Below are positions 11,109 through 20,330 of a stretch of 64,000 nt of DNA, piece by piece. Numbering within the stretch: the stretch's first letter is position 1; every line of letters starts with the position of its first letter. A program made the position numbers and the translations under genes. The notes under the pieces were generated by a model. The model saw only the letters and a program-made list of their open reading frames with translations. It searched no databases and was not told where the DNA came from. Source of the stretch: Cryobacterium sp. Y50 (GTDB taxonomy: Bacteria > Actinomycetota > Actinomycetes > Actinomycetales > Microbacteriaceae); contig NZ_PJJM01000097.1 in NCBI RefSeq assembly GCF_002929805.1, positions 62,001 through 126,000 on the forward strand. Direction: 5' to 3'.

Positions 11109-11169
11109 ACGTCCCCATCTCAGCCTCCCTGTCACACTCCCAGGCGCTCGACCTAAGAATTCAGGATCA

Positions 11170-12690
11170 ATGAAGCTCGAACTTCGAGGCATCACCAAAC
11201 GCTTTGGTGCACTGGTCGCCAACAACAACATCTCTCTCACTGTCGAGTCGGGTGAAATTCACGCCCTCCTGGGCGAGAACGGCGCTGGCAAGTCCACCCT
11301 GATGAACGTGCTCTACGGCCTGTACATTGCCGAAGAGGGCGAGATTCTGCTCGATGACGTTGCGCAGAAGTTCGCGGGGCCCGGCGACGCCATGAACGCG
11401 GGAATCGGCATGGTGCACCAGCACTTCATGCTCGTGCCAGTGTTCACCGTCGCCGAAAACGTTGTGCTCGGTCACGAACAGACCACCTTCGGTGGCCGGC
11501 TCGACCTGGGCGCCGCCCGCGCCAAGGTGCGCGAGATCTCTGACCGATTCGGCTTCGACATCGATCCAGACGCCCTGATCGAAGACCTGCCCGTTGGTGT
11601 GCAGCAACGCGTGGAGATCATCAAGGCGCTGTCGCAGGATGCGAGAGTGCTGGTTTTTGACGAGCCCACCGCCGTGCTCACCCCGCAAGAAACCGACGAG
11701 CTCATGATCATCATGCGTCAGCTCGCCGAGTCCGGCACATCGATCGTGTTCATCACGCACAAACTGCGGGAGGTGCGCGAAGTCGCCGACCGGATCACCG
11801 TCATCCGTTTGGGAACCGTCGTCGGTGAGGCCTCGCCCACTGCGACCAACGCCGAGCTCGCCTCCCTCATGGTCGGCCGCGCCGTTGAACTGACCGTGCA
11901 CAAGAACGCGCCGGAGCTGCGTGGCACCGCACTGTCTGTGCGGAACCTTTCGGTGATCGATGCCCGCAACCAGGTCGTCGTCAACAATGTGAGCTTCGAC
12001 GTGCAGGCCGGCGAGGTGCTCGCCATTGCGGGTGTGCAAGGTAATGGGCAAACCGAACTGACCGAGGCCCTAATGGGGCTGCAGCAGCACGTGACCGGGT
12101 CGATCGAACTCGACGGCAAACCGCTTCGCGGCTACAGTGTGCGCCATATTCTCGACTCCGGGGTTGGCTTCGTTCCCGAAGACCGCACCGAAGACGGCCT
12201 GATCGCCGACTTCAGCATCGCCGAGAACCTGATGCTCGACCGCAGCTCTGGGGCGCCGTTCGTGAAGGGCGGCAACCTGCAGCTGGCTTTTCGGGCCAAA
12301 TTTGCGGCCGAGAAGATCACCGAGTTCGACATCCGCTCGCAGGGCAGCGAGATGGAGGCCGGTCGGCTCTCCGGGGGAAACCAGCAGAAAGTGGTGCTCG
12401 CCCGAGAACTCAGCCGTGACCTGCGCCTGTTTGTGGCGGCGCAGCCGACCCGCGGGCTCGACGTCGGCTCAATCGAATTCGTGCACACCCGCATTATTGA
12501 GACCAGGGACTCCGGAATCCCAGTGATCGTGGTTTCGACTGAACTCGACGAAGTCGTCGCGCTCGCAGACCGCATCGCGGTGATGTATCGAGGAGAAATC
12601 GTTGGAATCGTGCCCGGTAATACCCCCCGCGCCACGCTTGGCCTCATGATGGCCGGCGAACACTCACCCCAAACGGAGGCGGCACTGTGA
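11170..12690 (+). CDS. Nucleoside ABC transporter ATPase (double NBD)
   Basis: 506-residue protein with two fused ABC domains, as in RbsA/NupA-type importers. The N-terminal domain has Walker A GENGAGKST (about residue 37-45) and Walker B VLVFDEP; the second domain has a degenerate Walker A (GVQGNGQTE), signature LSGGNQQK and the family-typical QPTRGLDVGS. Energises uptake with the two permeases that follow. ATG at 11170 with AGGA upstream; its end overlaps the next gene by 4 nt. Confidence 0.93.
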   Translation: MKLELRGITKRFGALVANNNISLTVESGEIHALLGENGAGKSTLMNVLYGLYIAEEGEILLDDVAQKFAGPGDAMNAGIGMVHQHFMLVPVFTVAENVVLGHEQTTFGGRLDLGAARAKVREISDRFGFDIDPDALIEDLPVGVQQRVEIIKALSQDARVLVFDEPTAVLTPQETDELMIIMRQLAESGTSIVFITHKLREVREVADRITVIRLGTVVGEASPTATNAELASLMVGRAVELTVHKNAPELRGTALSVRNLSVIDARNQVVVNNVSFDVQAGEVLAIAGVQGNGQTELTEALMGLQQHVTGSIELDGKPLRGYSVRHILDSGVGFVPEDRTEDGLIADFSIAENLMLDRSSGAPFVKGGNLQLAFRAKFAAEKITEFDIRSQGSEMEAGRLSGGNQQKVVLARELSRDLRLFVAAQPTRGLDVGSIEFVHTRIIETRDSGIPVIVVSTELDEVVALADRIAVMYRGEIVGIVPGNTPRATLGLMMAGEHSPQTEAAL

Positions 12691-13949
12691 GCGAGAAAAC
12701 TGCGCCGACTCACGCGGAAAAAAAGGACGGCTCCGAGCGCTGGACCCAGGCCCTGCGCGACATCACCGGCGGCAGCGCCATGATCTCGCTGTTCGCCGTG
12801 GTGCTCGCGCTCGTGGTCGGCGGCATTTTGATCGCCTTCACCAACGACCGCGTGCAGGAGACCGCCGGATACTTCTTCTCCCGACCCGGCGACCTGCTCG
12901 GAGCGATTTGGGGCGCCGTGGCCGGCGCGTACTCGGCCCTATTCCAGGGTTCTGTCTACAACTTTCGGGCTACGGGCTTTCTCACCGCGATCAGGCCCCT
13001 GACCGAGACCCTCACCTTTGCGACCCCGCTGATCGCGGCCGGGCTCGGCGTCGGGCTCGCCTTCCGCGTTGGCATGTTCAATATTGGTGGCCGTGGGCAG
13101 ATGCTCATCGCTGCAGCCGCGGCCGGCTGGGTCGCGTTTGCGGTAGATCTGCCGGCTGGCATCCACTTGATTGTCGCTATTCTGGCCGGTCTGCTCGGTG
13201 GGGCCATCTGGGGCGGGATTGTCGGCTTACTCAAGGCTCGTACCGGAGCGCACGAGGTGATCGTCACGATCATGCTCAACTTTGTGGCGCTGTACCTCAT
13301 CCAGTTTCTGCTGCGCACCCCCGGCGCGCTGCAGGCTCCGGGCAGCAACAATCCCAAGACGCCGGCCATGGCCGCAACGGCTATCTTTCCAGACCTGTTC
13401 GGCCCGCGCTATAACCTGCATGCCGGTTTTCTCACCGTCATCGCCGCGACGATTTTCGTCTGGTGGCTGCTTAGCCGCTCCAACCTCGGTTTTCAGTTTC
13501 GCGCCGTCGGGCAGAACCCGAGCGCTGCCCGGGTCGCCGGCATCAACGTGAAGAACATTTATATGTACGCCATGGCCATCTCGGGCGCGCTCGTCGGCCT
13601 AGCCGGCGTCAATCAGGTGCTCGGCACGCTGACCACCGGTTTTAGTTCGGGCATCGATGCCGGCATCGGCTTCGACGCCATCACCGTGGCGCTGCTCGGT
13701 CGGTCGAGGCCGTGGGGCATTTTTGCCGCCGGAATTTTGTTCGGAGCGTTCAAGGCCGGCGGCTTCGCCATGCAGGCCGCGGAGGGCGTGCCGATCGACA
13801 TCGTCTTGGTTGTGCAGGCGCTCATTGTACTGTTCATCGCGGCGCCGCCCCTGGTGCGGGCGATCTTCCGACTGCCGACCCCTGGTACCACCAAAAAACC
13901 ACGAACCCGCGTTACTGCAACGCCCAACATCGAGGCGGTAGCGAAATGA
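12687..13949 (+). CDS. Nucleoside ABC transporter permease 1
   Basis: 420-residue BPD_transp_2 (RbsC/YufP-like) permease with a hydrophilic ~30-residue N-terminus, then about ten membrane segments. Family motifs: GLAFRVGMFNIGGRGQMLIA and GAHEVIVTIMLNFVALYL, followed by FRAVGQNPSAARVAGINV. GTG start at 12687 overlapping the ATPase stop (GTGA). Partners with permease 2 as a heterodimeric channel. Confidence 0.93.
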   Translation: MSEKTAPTHAEKKDGSERWTQALRDITGGSAMISLFAVVLALVVGGILIAFTNDRVQETAGYFFSRPGDLLGAIWGAVAGAYSALFQGSVYNFRATGFLTAIRPLTETLTFATPLIAAGLGVGLAFRVGMFNIGGRGQMLIAAAAAGWVAFAVDLPAGIHLIVAILAGLLGGAIWGGIVGLLKARTGAHEVIVTIMLNFVALYLIQFLLRTPGALQAPGSNNPKTPAMAATAIFPDLFGPRYNLHAGFLTVIAATIFVWWLLSRSNLGFQFRAVGQNPSAARVAGINVKNIYMYAMAISGALVGLAGVNQVLGTLTTGFSSGIDAGIGFDAITVALLGRSRPWGIFAAGILFGAFKAGGFAMQAAEGVPIDIVLVVQALIVLFIAAPPLVRAIFRLPTPGTTKKPRTRVTATPNIEAVAK

Positions 13950-15244
13950 GCACGATTGCACAGAGCCCAGCTCCGCTGGAGGCTTCAGCCCCGATCGTGA
14001 AGCCGATGCCGCAGATTCGCAGCTGGAAGATCCCGATCACGTTCGGTGGGTTTGCGCTTGGAGCGCTGTTTCTGTTCGTAGCACTCGGGCGTGGGCAGCA
14101 GGGTGAACTGAGCACATTCCGGCTGTCGCAGGCGCGTGATGCAATTCAGCTGCCCAACGTGGCGCTGCCGACCTTTGCCACGGGAATTTTTGTCGCGATA
14201 GTGCTCGTGCTGTTGGCTGTCCTCTCAGCCTGGCTGGTTTATCGTCGGACCAAGATTTCGATCATTTTCTCCATTGTGTTTGCGCTGTTGTTCCTGATCG
14301 GGTTTCTGGCCTGGGCCGCGTCCGGTTCCACCATTCCGGTTCCCGGGCTGCTGATCGGAACGGTCACCCTGAGTGCACCGCTCATCTTCGGCGCCCTGGG
14401 AGGTGTGCTCTCCGAGCGAGCGGGCGTGGTCAACGTGGCCATCGAAAGCCAGCTGTTGGCCGGTGCGTTCAGCTCAGCGGTCGTCGCCTCAGTTACCGGT
14501 AACCCCTATTTGGGACTGATTGCGGCCATGGTCGCTGGGGCGCTGGTGTCGATGGTGCTGGCGGCATTTGCGCTGAAGTACCTGGTCGACCAGGTCATCG
14601 TCGGTGTTGTGCTCAACGTGCTCGTGGTCGGGCTGACCAGCTTTCTGTACTCGCAGGTGCTCGCTCCCAGTGCGAACCTCAACTCACCAGACGTCTTTCC
14701 GCGCCTCGACATTCCGCTGCTCAGCGAAATTCCCATCATCGGGCCGGTGCTGTTTCGTCAGACGATTATCGTCTACGTCATGTATTTCGCGATCGCGATC
14801 GTGTTCTTCAGCCTGTTTCGCACCAAGTGGGGCCTGCGTGTGCGAGCCGTCGGTGAGCATCCGCAGGCCGCCGACACGGTCGGCATCAACGTCAACCGCA
14901 CCCGCTTCGTTGCCGTCACGCTCGGCGGTGTTGTCTCCGGATTTGGCGGAGCATACTTCACGCTCGGCGCGGTCGGTGCGTTCAACAAGGAGATGACCAA
15001 CGGTATGGGCTATATCGCCCTCGCCGCGGTGATCTTTGGGCAGTGGCATCCGATCAAGGCCACCCTCGCGGCGCTGCTGTTCGGTTTCGCAACCAACCTG
15101 CAGAACGTGCTGGGCATCATCGGCTCGCCAGTGCCGAGTGAGTTCATGCTGATGCTGCCCTACGTCGTGACGATCTTCGCCGTTGCCGGGTTCGTCGGTC
15201 GCTCGCGCGCACCCGCCGCTGACGGAAGGCCGTACATCAAATGA
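13946..15244 (+). CDS. Nucleoside ABC transporter permease 2
   Basis: 432-residue BPD_transp_2 (YufQ-like) permease; motifs LIFGALGGVLSERAGVVNVA, RAVGEHPQAADTVGINVNRT and GAVGAFNKEMTNGMGYIALA. ATG at 13946 overlaps the stop of permease 1 by 4 nt (ATGA); the frame is open further upstream (to 13712) but that part is inside permease 1 and is not used. Its end overlaps cdd by 4 nt, tying transport to nucleoside salvage. Confidence 0.93.
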   Translation: MSTIAQSPAPLEASAPIVKPMPQIRSWKIPITFGGFALGALFLFVALGRGQQGELSTFRLSQARDAIQLPNVALPTFATGIFVAIVLVLLAVLSAWLVYRRTKISIIFSIVFALLFLIGFLAWAASGSTIPVPGLLIGTVTLSAPLIFGALGGVLSERAGVVNVAIESQLLAGAFSSAVVASVTGNPYLGLIAAMVAGALVSMVLAAFALKYLVDQVIVGVVLNVLVVGLTSFLYSQVLAPSANLNSPDVFPRLDIPLLSEIPIIGPVLFRQTIIVYVMYFAIAIVFFSLFRTKWGLRVRAVGEHPQAADTVGINVNRTRFVAVTLGGVVSGFGGAYFTLGAVGAFNKEMTNGMGYIALAAVIFGQWHPIKATLAALLFGFATNLQNVLGIIGSPVPSEFMLMLPYVVTIFAVAGFVGRSRAPAADGRPYIK

Positions 15245-15663
15245 GCACCGTGATCGTCGATTGGGCGGCGCTGCGTGTACAGGCTCTCGCCGCAATGGCG
15301 ACCGCCTACGTGCCCTACTCGAAGTTTCCGGTCGGCGCCGCCGCTCTCGTTTCTGACGGGCGAGTGATCAGCGGATGCAACGTGGAGAATGCTTCCTACG
15401 GCCTCACCCTCTGCGCGGAGTGCGGCCTGGTCTCCGCGCTGCATCGCAGCGGTGGCGGTCAGCTCGTCGCGTTCACCTGCGTCGACGGCAATGGCGGCAT
15501 CCTCATGCCGTGTGGTCGCTGCCGCCAGTTGCTTTACGAACACTCGGCGCCGGGCATGCTGCTTGAGACAGTCTCGGGTGTCAAAACCATCGACGAGGTG
15601 CTGCCGGATGCCTTCGGGCCGCGCCAACTCGCCGACTACCGCGGCAGCACAGCTTCGTCGTAG
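15241..15663 (+). CDS. cdd: Cytidine deaminase
   Basis: 140-residue Zn-dependent deaminase converting cytidine/deoxycytidine to uridine/deoxyuridine. Substrate motif YVPYSKFPVGAAAL, then GCNVENASYG, with the zinc site in LCAECGLVSA (catalytic Glu) and PCGRCRQLL. Length matches homotetrameric bacterial Cdd. ATGA overlap with the upstream permease shows that imported nucleosides are processed by co-expressed enzymes. Confidence 0.96.
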   Translation: MSTVIVDWAALRVQALAAMATAYVPYSKFPVGAAALVSDGRVISGCNVENASYGLTLCAECGLVSALHRSGGGQLVAFTCVDGNGGILMPCGRCRQLLYEHSAPGMLLETVSGVKTIDEVLPDAFGPRQLADYRGSTASS

Positions 15664-15738
15664 CAGTTGCACTCGTTCCGCCCGGTCGGCGGGCGTCGAG
15701 TATTTTCCATTGTGTAATCGGCTCTTAAGGAGTGCACC

Positions 15739-17043
15739 ATGAGCACCATCGAAGCGTTTGATGCCATCGACCTTATTCACACCAAGCGCGACCGCGGTGA
15801 ACTCAGCGAGGCGCAGATCAACTGGCTGATCGACGCCTACACCCGTGGTTACGTGGGCGACGAGCAAATGGCCGCGATGATCATGGCGATCTTTCTGAAC
15901 GGCATGAGCCGCAGCGAGATTCGGGCTCTGACTATGGCGATGCTCGCGAGCGGCGAGCGGATGAGCTTCGACGGCCTCGGCAAGCCGACCACCGACAAGC
16001 ACTCCACCGGCGGCGTCGGCGACAAGATCACCCTGCCGTTGATGCCGCTCGTCGCCGTGTTCGGCGCGGCCGTGCCGCAGCTCTCGGGTCGTGGCCTCGG
16101 CCACACCGGCGGAACGCTCGACAAGCTCGAGTCGATTCCCGGCTGGCGCGCCAATCTGACCAACACCGAGATGCTTAAGCAGCTACAGGAGCTCGGTGGC
16201 GTCGTCTGCGCGGCCGGAAGCGGCCTGGCCCCGGCCGACGGCAAGCTTTACGCCCTGCGTGATATCACCGGAACAGTCGAGGCGATTCCGCTGATCGCCT
16301 CGTCGATCATGTCAAAGAAGATTGCCGAGGGCACTCAGGCCCTCGTGCTCGACGTGAAGTTCGGGTCAGGCGCATTTTTGAAAGAGATTGAGCGGTCACG
16401 GGAGCTGGCCCGCACGATGGTCGAGCTGGGTGAGGATGCCGGGGTAGCGACATCCGCAATGCTCACCAATATGAACGTGCCGCTCGGTTTCGCCATCGGC
16501 AATGCCAACGAGGTGCGTGAGTCGATCGAGGTGCTCGCCGGCGGCGGGCCAGCCGATGTGGTCGAGCTCACGGTGGCTCTGGCCGAGGAGATGCTCTCGC
16601 TCGCCGGAATCACCGGTGTCGATGTGAGGGCTGCACTCACGGACGGCCGGGCCATGGACAAGTGGCGGGCCGTGATTCGAGCGCAAGGCGGCGATCCGGA
16701 TGCCGCATTGCCGGTTGCACGCGAGACTCACGTTGTTCTTGCAGAACGAAGCGGCGTGCTGGTAGAACAGCAGGCGCTGCCGTTCGGCATCGGCGCCTGG
16801 CGACTCGGTGCCGGGCGCGCGCGCAAGCAGGATCCGGTGCAGCATGCCGCCGGAATCGACCTGCACGCCAAGCCCGGCGACACAGTGGTCAAGGGCCAGC
16901 CCCTATTCACGCTCAACGCCGACGAGCCGGCCCGGTTCTCTCGGGCGCTCGAGGCGGTAGCGGGCGCTTGGCGTATCGGCGACGTTGGCGAGCTCGTGCA
17001 GGATGGCGGTCCGTTGATCGCGGAGCGCATCGTGGGTCGCTAG
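15739..17043 (+). CDS. deoA: Thymidine (pyrimidine-nucleoside) phosphorylase
   Basis: 434-residue enzyme splitting thymidine/deoxyuridine with phosphate into base and deoxyribose-1-phosphate. Signature SGRGLGHTGGTLDKLESIPG (about residues 115-134), phosphate-binding KHSTGGVGDK and SSIMSKKIAEG, and the C-terminal PYNP domain (KPGDTVVKGQPL). Shine-Dalgarno AAGGAG 8 nt before ATG 15739. Follows cdd after 75 nt; completes the pyrimidine salvage route. Confidence 0.96.
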   Translation: MSTIEAFDAIDLIHTKRDRGELSEAQINWLIDAYTRGYVGDEQMAAMIMAIFLNGMSRSEIRALTMAMLASGERMSFDGLGKPTTDKHSTGGVGDKITLPLMPLVAVFGAAVPQLSGRGLGHTGGTLDKLESIPGWRANLTNTEMLKQLQELGGVVCAAGSGLAPADGKLYALRDITGTVEAIPLIASSIMSKKIAEGTQALVLDVKFGSGAFLKEIERSRELARTMVELGEDAGVATSAMLTNMNVPLGFAIGNANEVRESIEVLAGGGPADVVELTVALAEEMLSLAGITGVDVRAALTDGRAMDKWRAVIRAQGGDPDAALPVARETHVVLAERSGVLVEQQALPFGIGAWRLGAGRARKQDPVQHAAGIDLHAKPGDTVVKGQPLFTLNADEPARFSRALEAVAGAWRIGDVGELVQDGGPLIAERIVGR

Positions 17044-17089
17044 CAAAGAGGTCCGACGGCAAGGCCCATCCGTTGCCTAAGCTGGAGAT

Positions 17090-18076
17090 ATGCAAAAACG
17101 CACCCTTGGACGAACCGGCCGTACCGTTTCCGTGATCGGCCTAGGCACCTGGCAGCTCGGCGGGGACTGGGGCGCCGTGTCTGACGCCGACGCGACCGGC
17201 GTACTCGCGGCATCCGCTGATGCCGGCGTCACTTTTTTTGACACAGCGGATGTCTATGGTGACGGCCGCAGCGAGCGGCTGATCGGGAATTTTCTCGCAC
17301 ACGATGCCCCGGGCGCCGAGATCACGGTTGCCACGAAGATGGGTCGTCGCGCGCAGCAGGTGCCCGAAAACTTCGTGCTCGCCAACTTTCGCGAGTGGAC
17401 CGACCGGTCGCGAACCAACCTCGGCATGGACACCCTTGACCTCGTGCAGCTGCACTGCCCGCCGAGCGCAGTGTTCGAGTCCGGCGAGGTCTACGACGCA
17501 CTCGATACCCTCGTCGATGAGGGCGTCATTGCCAATTACGGGGTGAGCGTCGAGACCTGCGCCCAGGCGCTCGCCGCGATCAGTCACCCGGGCATTGCGA
17601 CGGTGCAGATCATCCTGAACGCCTTCCGGCTCAAGCCGCTCGACGAGGTGCTGCCGGCCGCACGAGCTGCCGGGGTGGGCATAATTGCCCGGGTTCCGCT
17701 GGCCAGCGGGCTGCTGACCGGCAAATATACCGCCGACACGGTCTTCGCCGAGAGTGACCACCGCAACTTCAATCGAGACGGCAGTCACTTCGACGTCGGT
17801 GAGACTTTCTCTGGCGTCGACTTCGAGGTGGGCTTGCAGGCCGCCACGGAGTTCGCGGCCCTGGCCCCGGTCGGCCTCACGCCAGCCCAGGCCGCCCTGG
17901 CCTGGGTTGCCCAGATCGACGGGGTGAGCGCTGTCATTCCGGGAGCCCGCTCGGTCGCGCAGGCGCAGGGAAACGCCGCGGCCGGCGTAGCCGAACCGCT
18001 TGGCCTCGCCTTCAACGAGGGCGTTCAGGACATCTACGACCGGCTCCTGCGGGGGCAGATTCACCCGCGCTGGTAA
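17090..18076 (+). CDS. Aldo/keto reductase
   Basis: 328-residue NADPH-dependent (beta/alpha)8 oxidoreductase of the Tas/YajO-like branch. Catalytic residues: Asp-Tyr in FFDTADVYGDG (residues about 45-55), Lys in VATKMGR, His in LVQLHCPPS. C-terminal NADP-binding ISAVIPGARSVAQA-type segment is present (VSAVIPGARS). Starts 47 nt after deoA, so may be read from that operon, but its substrate is not indicated. Confidence 0.88.
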   Translation: MQKRTLGRTGRTVSVIGLGTWQLGGDWGAVSDADATGVLAASADAGVTFFDTADVYGDGRSERLIGNFLAHDAPGAEITVATKMGRRAQQVPENFVLANFREWTDRSRTNLGMDTLDLVQLHCPPSAVFESGEVYDALDTLVDEGVIANYGVSVETCAQALAAISHPGIATVQIILNAFRLKPLDEVLPAARAAGVGIIARVPLASGLLTGKYTADTVFAESDHRNFNRDGSHFDVGETFSGVDFEVGLQAATEFAALAPVGLTPAQAALAWVAQIDGVSAVIPGARSVAQAQGNAAAGVAEPLGLAFNEGVQDIYDRLLRGQIHPRW

Positions 18077-18146
18077 CGCCAGAGCGCACGTCGGGCTGCC
18101 TCGGCGCCAGACCGATCGGCGCGCTTTTCGGGTGGCTGCCTCTAGT

Positions 18147-18962
18147 TCAGTCGAGGTCGTCGGGGTCTTTGCCGGTGCGCTCGCCGCTCTCGAGCGCTGC
18201 GATCGCGGCGAGATCTGCTGCATTGAGGGCTATATCGAACACGTCGATGTTGGCACGAATGCGGGCCGGCGTCACCGACTTGGGAATGACGATGTTACCG
18301 AGCGCGAGGTGCCAGGCGATCACGATCTGCGCGGCAGATTTGCCGTGCCTGGCGCCGATCGCTTTGAGGATCGGGTGGCCAATTGCACGCCCGCGGGCCA
18401 GCGGAGACCAGGCCTCAGTACGGATGCCGTGGGCCGTGTCATACGCGCGCACTTCCATTTGTGGCAACCACGGGTGCAACTCCACCTGGTTGAGCACTGG
18501 CACGACCTCGGTCTCGGCCAGGAGTCGGTCGAGGTGGCGCGGGTGAAAGTTGGAGACCCCGATCGAGCGGGCCCGGCCGTCAGCGCGCAGGGCTTCAAGG
18601 GCGCGATAGGTCTCGACGTAACGGTTCTGCTGCGGCGCCGGCCAGTGAATCAGGTACAGGTCGACGTAGTCCAGGCCCAGTTTGGCCAGGCTCTCGTCGA
18701 AGGCCGTCATTGTCGCGTCGTAGCCGTGGCGGTCATTCCACACCTTGGTCGTGACGAACACATCCCCCCGGGGCACACTGGAGCGCGCGAACCCCTGCCC
18801 GACGCCGACCTCGTTCTCATAGAGGGCTGCGGTGTCGACGTGACGATACCCGGCCTCGAGCGCGAGCTGCACGGTGTCGGCGGCCAGGGCATCCGCTATT
18901 TTATATACCCCGAGACCGAGCTGGGGGATCACGTAGCCGTCGTTGAGGGTGAGTGATTTCAT
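18147..18962 (-). CDS. Aldo/keto reductase, 2,5-diketogluconate reductase type
   Basis: 271-residue AKR5-like enzyme. Motifs: TLNDGYVIPQLGLGVYKI, HVDTAALYENEVGVG (catalytic Asp/Tyr), FVTTKVWND (Lys), YLIHWPAPQ (His), IGVSNF and IPKSVTPARI (NADPH binding). Close relative of the gene at 33515-34348. Convergent with the preceding reductase. ATG at 18962; lies 21 nt downstream of the MFS gene and probably shares its transcript. Confidence 0.9.
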   Translation of the reverse strand: MKSLTLNDGYVIPQLGLGVYKIADALAADTVQLALEAGYRHVDTAALYENEVGVGQGFARSSVPRGDVFVTTKVWNDRHGYDATMTAFDESLAKLGLDYVDLYLIHWPAPQQNRYVETYRALEALRADGRARSIGVSNFHPRHLDRLLAETEVVPVLNQVELHPWLPQMEVRAYDTAHGIRTEAWSPLARGRAIGHPILKAIGARHGKSAAQIVIAWHLALGNIVIPKSVTPARIRANIDVFDIALNAADLAAIAALESGERTGKDPDDLD

Positions 18963-18983
18963 GCTTCCATCTAAGCCGTTTTG

Positions 18984-20192
18984 CTAGGAGACCTGAACCT
19001 GGATGGGCTCGGTGTCGGGGATGGGGCTGACGTCGCGGCCGCGCAGGTCCGGGTGCCAGCGCCGGCCGAGCGCTGGGATGATGCAGCCGAGCGCCGCGAA
19101 TCCGGCGGCGACGTAGATCGCCGAGACAGGCCCGGAGTGGTCGATTGAGAACCCGGCAATGGCAGACCCCATGGCGGCGCCGATCAGCTGGCCGGTACCG
19201 ACCCAGCCGTAAGCCTCGGCGGTGTCGCTGAACTTCACGCTCGCCGAGACAATGCCGAACAGAACAGCGAAGGCGGGCGCGATGCCGACCCCGGCCAGGA
19301 GCAGCGCTAGGGAAAGCCACCAAAAGGTGAGCCACAGGCTGGCCAGAATCAGCCCAATGGTGACGATGAGCATGCGGGTGGCGAGGGCCCACGGACCGAT
19401 CGGGGCATGTCCGAGTGCGAGGCCGCCGACGAGCGAGCCGATCGCGAAGATGCCGAGCACCCAGCCGGCGTCGGCGCTGCCATGGCCGAACACCGCGACC
19501 ACACCGGCTTCGACGGCCGCGCAGGCGGCAACGAGGGTGAATCCGACGATGGTGCTGAGCAGCACCTCAGGCTTCTTCAGCACCACGCCGAGCTTGCGGC
19601 GACTGCGCGGAATGCGCACCCGGCCCACCTCCGGCAGGGCGACGAACCAGATTCCGCCGGCGATCAGAAAGAATGCGGCGAGCAGAATGCCCGCGGTCGT
19701 CGATACCTGCAGCGCCACGAAGGTCGCGATCACCGGGCCGAGCACCCAGATGATCTCCTGCGCCGAGGCGTCGAGTGAGAAGAGCGGGGTGAGCTGTCGG
19801 GAATTGACTATTTTGGGGTAGATCGTGCGCACGGCCGGTTGAATCGGCGGCGTGGACAGTCCGGCGACGAATCCGATGAGCATGAGGCTGAGTACCGGCA
19901 GCGGAATCAGCGCCATCACGATGATCGAGACCGCGCAGATGAACATCGTCGCGATAATCACCGGGCGCATGCCGAGTCGGCCCATCAGCCGGCTGGTGAG
20001 CGGTCCCGCGATGGCCTGGCCGAAGCTCATTGCACCGAGAACCAACCCCGCCGCGCCATAGGAATCAAAGATCTGCTCGATGTGAATGAGAAAAGCGAGC
20101 GAGAGCATGCCGAACGGAAACCGGGCCGTCAACTGCGCAGCTATGAGGCGGGATACGCCGGGCGTGCGCAGAAGGGTCCAGTAGCTTTTCAC
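18984..20192 (-). CDS. MFS transporter
   Basis: 402-residue major facilitator with about 12 hydrophobic segments. MGRLGMRPVI is the loop 2-3 signature (DRxGRR-like), and the N-terminus RFPFGMLSLAFLIHIEQIFDSYGAAGLVLG is found in putative drug/unknown-substrate exporters. Substrate unknown. ATG at 20192. It is divergent from the siderophore gene set, with the iron boxes at 20312 lying about 120 bp upstream of it, so iron-responsive export is possible but unproven. Confidence 0.85.
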   Translation of the reverse strand: MKSYWTLLRTPGVSRLIAAQLTARFPFGMLSLAFLIHIEQIFDSYGAAGLVLGAMSFGQAIAGPLTSRLMGRLGMRPVIIATMFICAVSIIVMALIPLPVLSLMLIGFVAGLSTPPIQPAVRTIYPKIVNSRQLTPLFSLDASAQEIIWVLGPVIATFVALQVSTTAGILLAAFFLIAGGIWFVALPEVGRVRIPRSRRKLGVVLKKPEVLLSTIVGFTLVAACAAVEAGVVAVFGHGSADAGWVLGIFAIGSLVGGLALGHAPIGPWALATRMLIVTIGLILASLWLTFWWLSLALLLAGVGIAPAFAVLFGIVSASVKFSDTAEAYGWVGTGQLIGAAMGSAIAGFSIDHSGPVSAIYVAAGFAALGCIIPALGRRWHPDLRGRDVSPIPDTEPIQVQVS

Positions 20193-20311
20193 GATTTCAG
20201 TCTATGGTGGGGCCGATCGAAATCCGGGTGGGTGGTGGCTGTGGCAGGCGGGAGCGAGCCGACCAGGAAAATTGAAACAGCCGGACAGGCCCCAGCTAAG
20301 GCATGCCATAC

Positions 20312-20330
20312 TAAGGCAATGCTTACCTTA
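20312..20330. promoter_or_regulatory. Iron box (DtxR/IdeR-type) at siderophore operon start
   Basis: TAAGGCAATGCTTACCTTA: 19 bp, palindromic at 7 of 9 pairs, close to the DtxR/IdeR consensus (TWAGGTTAGSCTWACCTWA). It overlaps the ATG (20319) of the siderophore-interacting protein gene. A similar half-site (TAAGGCATGCC, 20297) lies just upstream. Predicted Fe2+-dependent repression. Confidence 0.75.

Noticed and set aside
19839-20318. Upstream extension of the siderophore-interacting protein frame
   Set aside because: Runs inside the MFS gene on the other strand and lacks family sequence; ATG 20319 starts the conserved protein.
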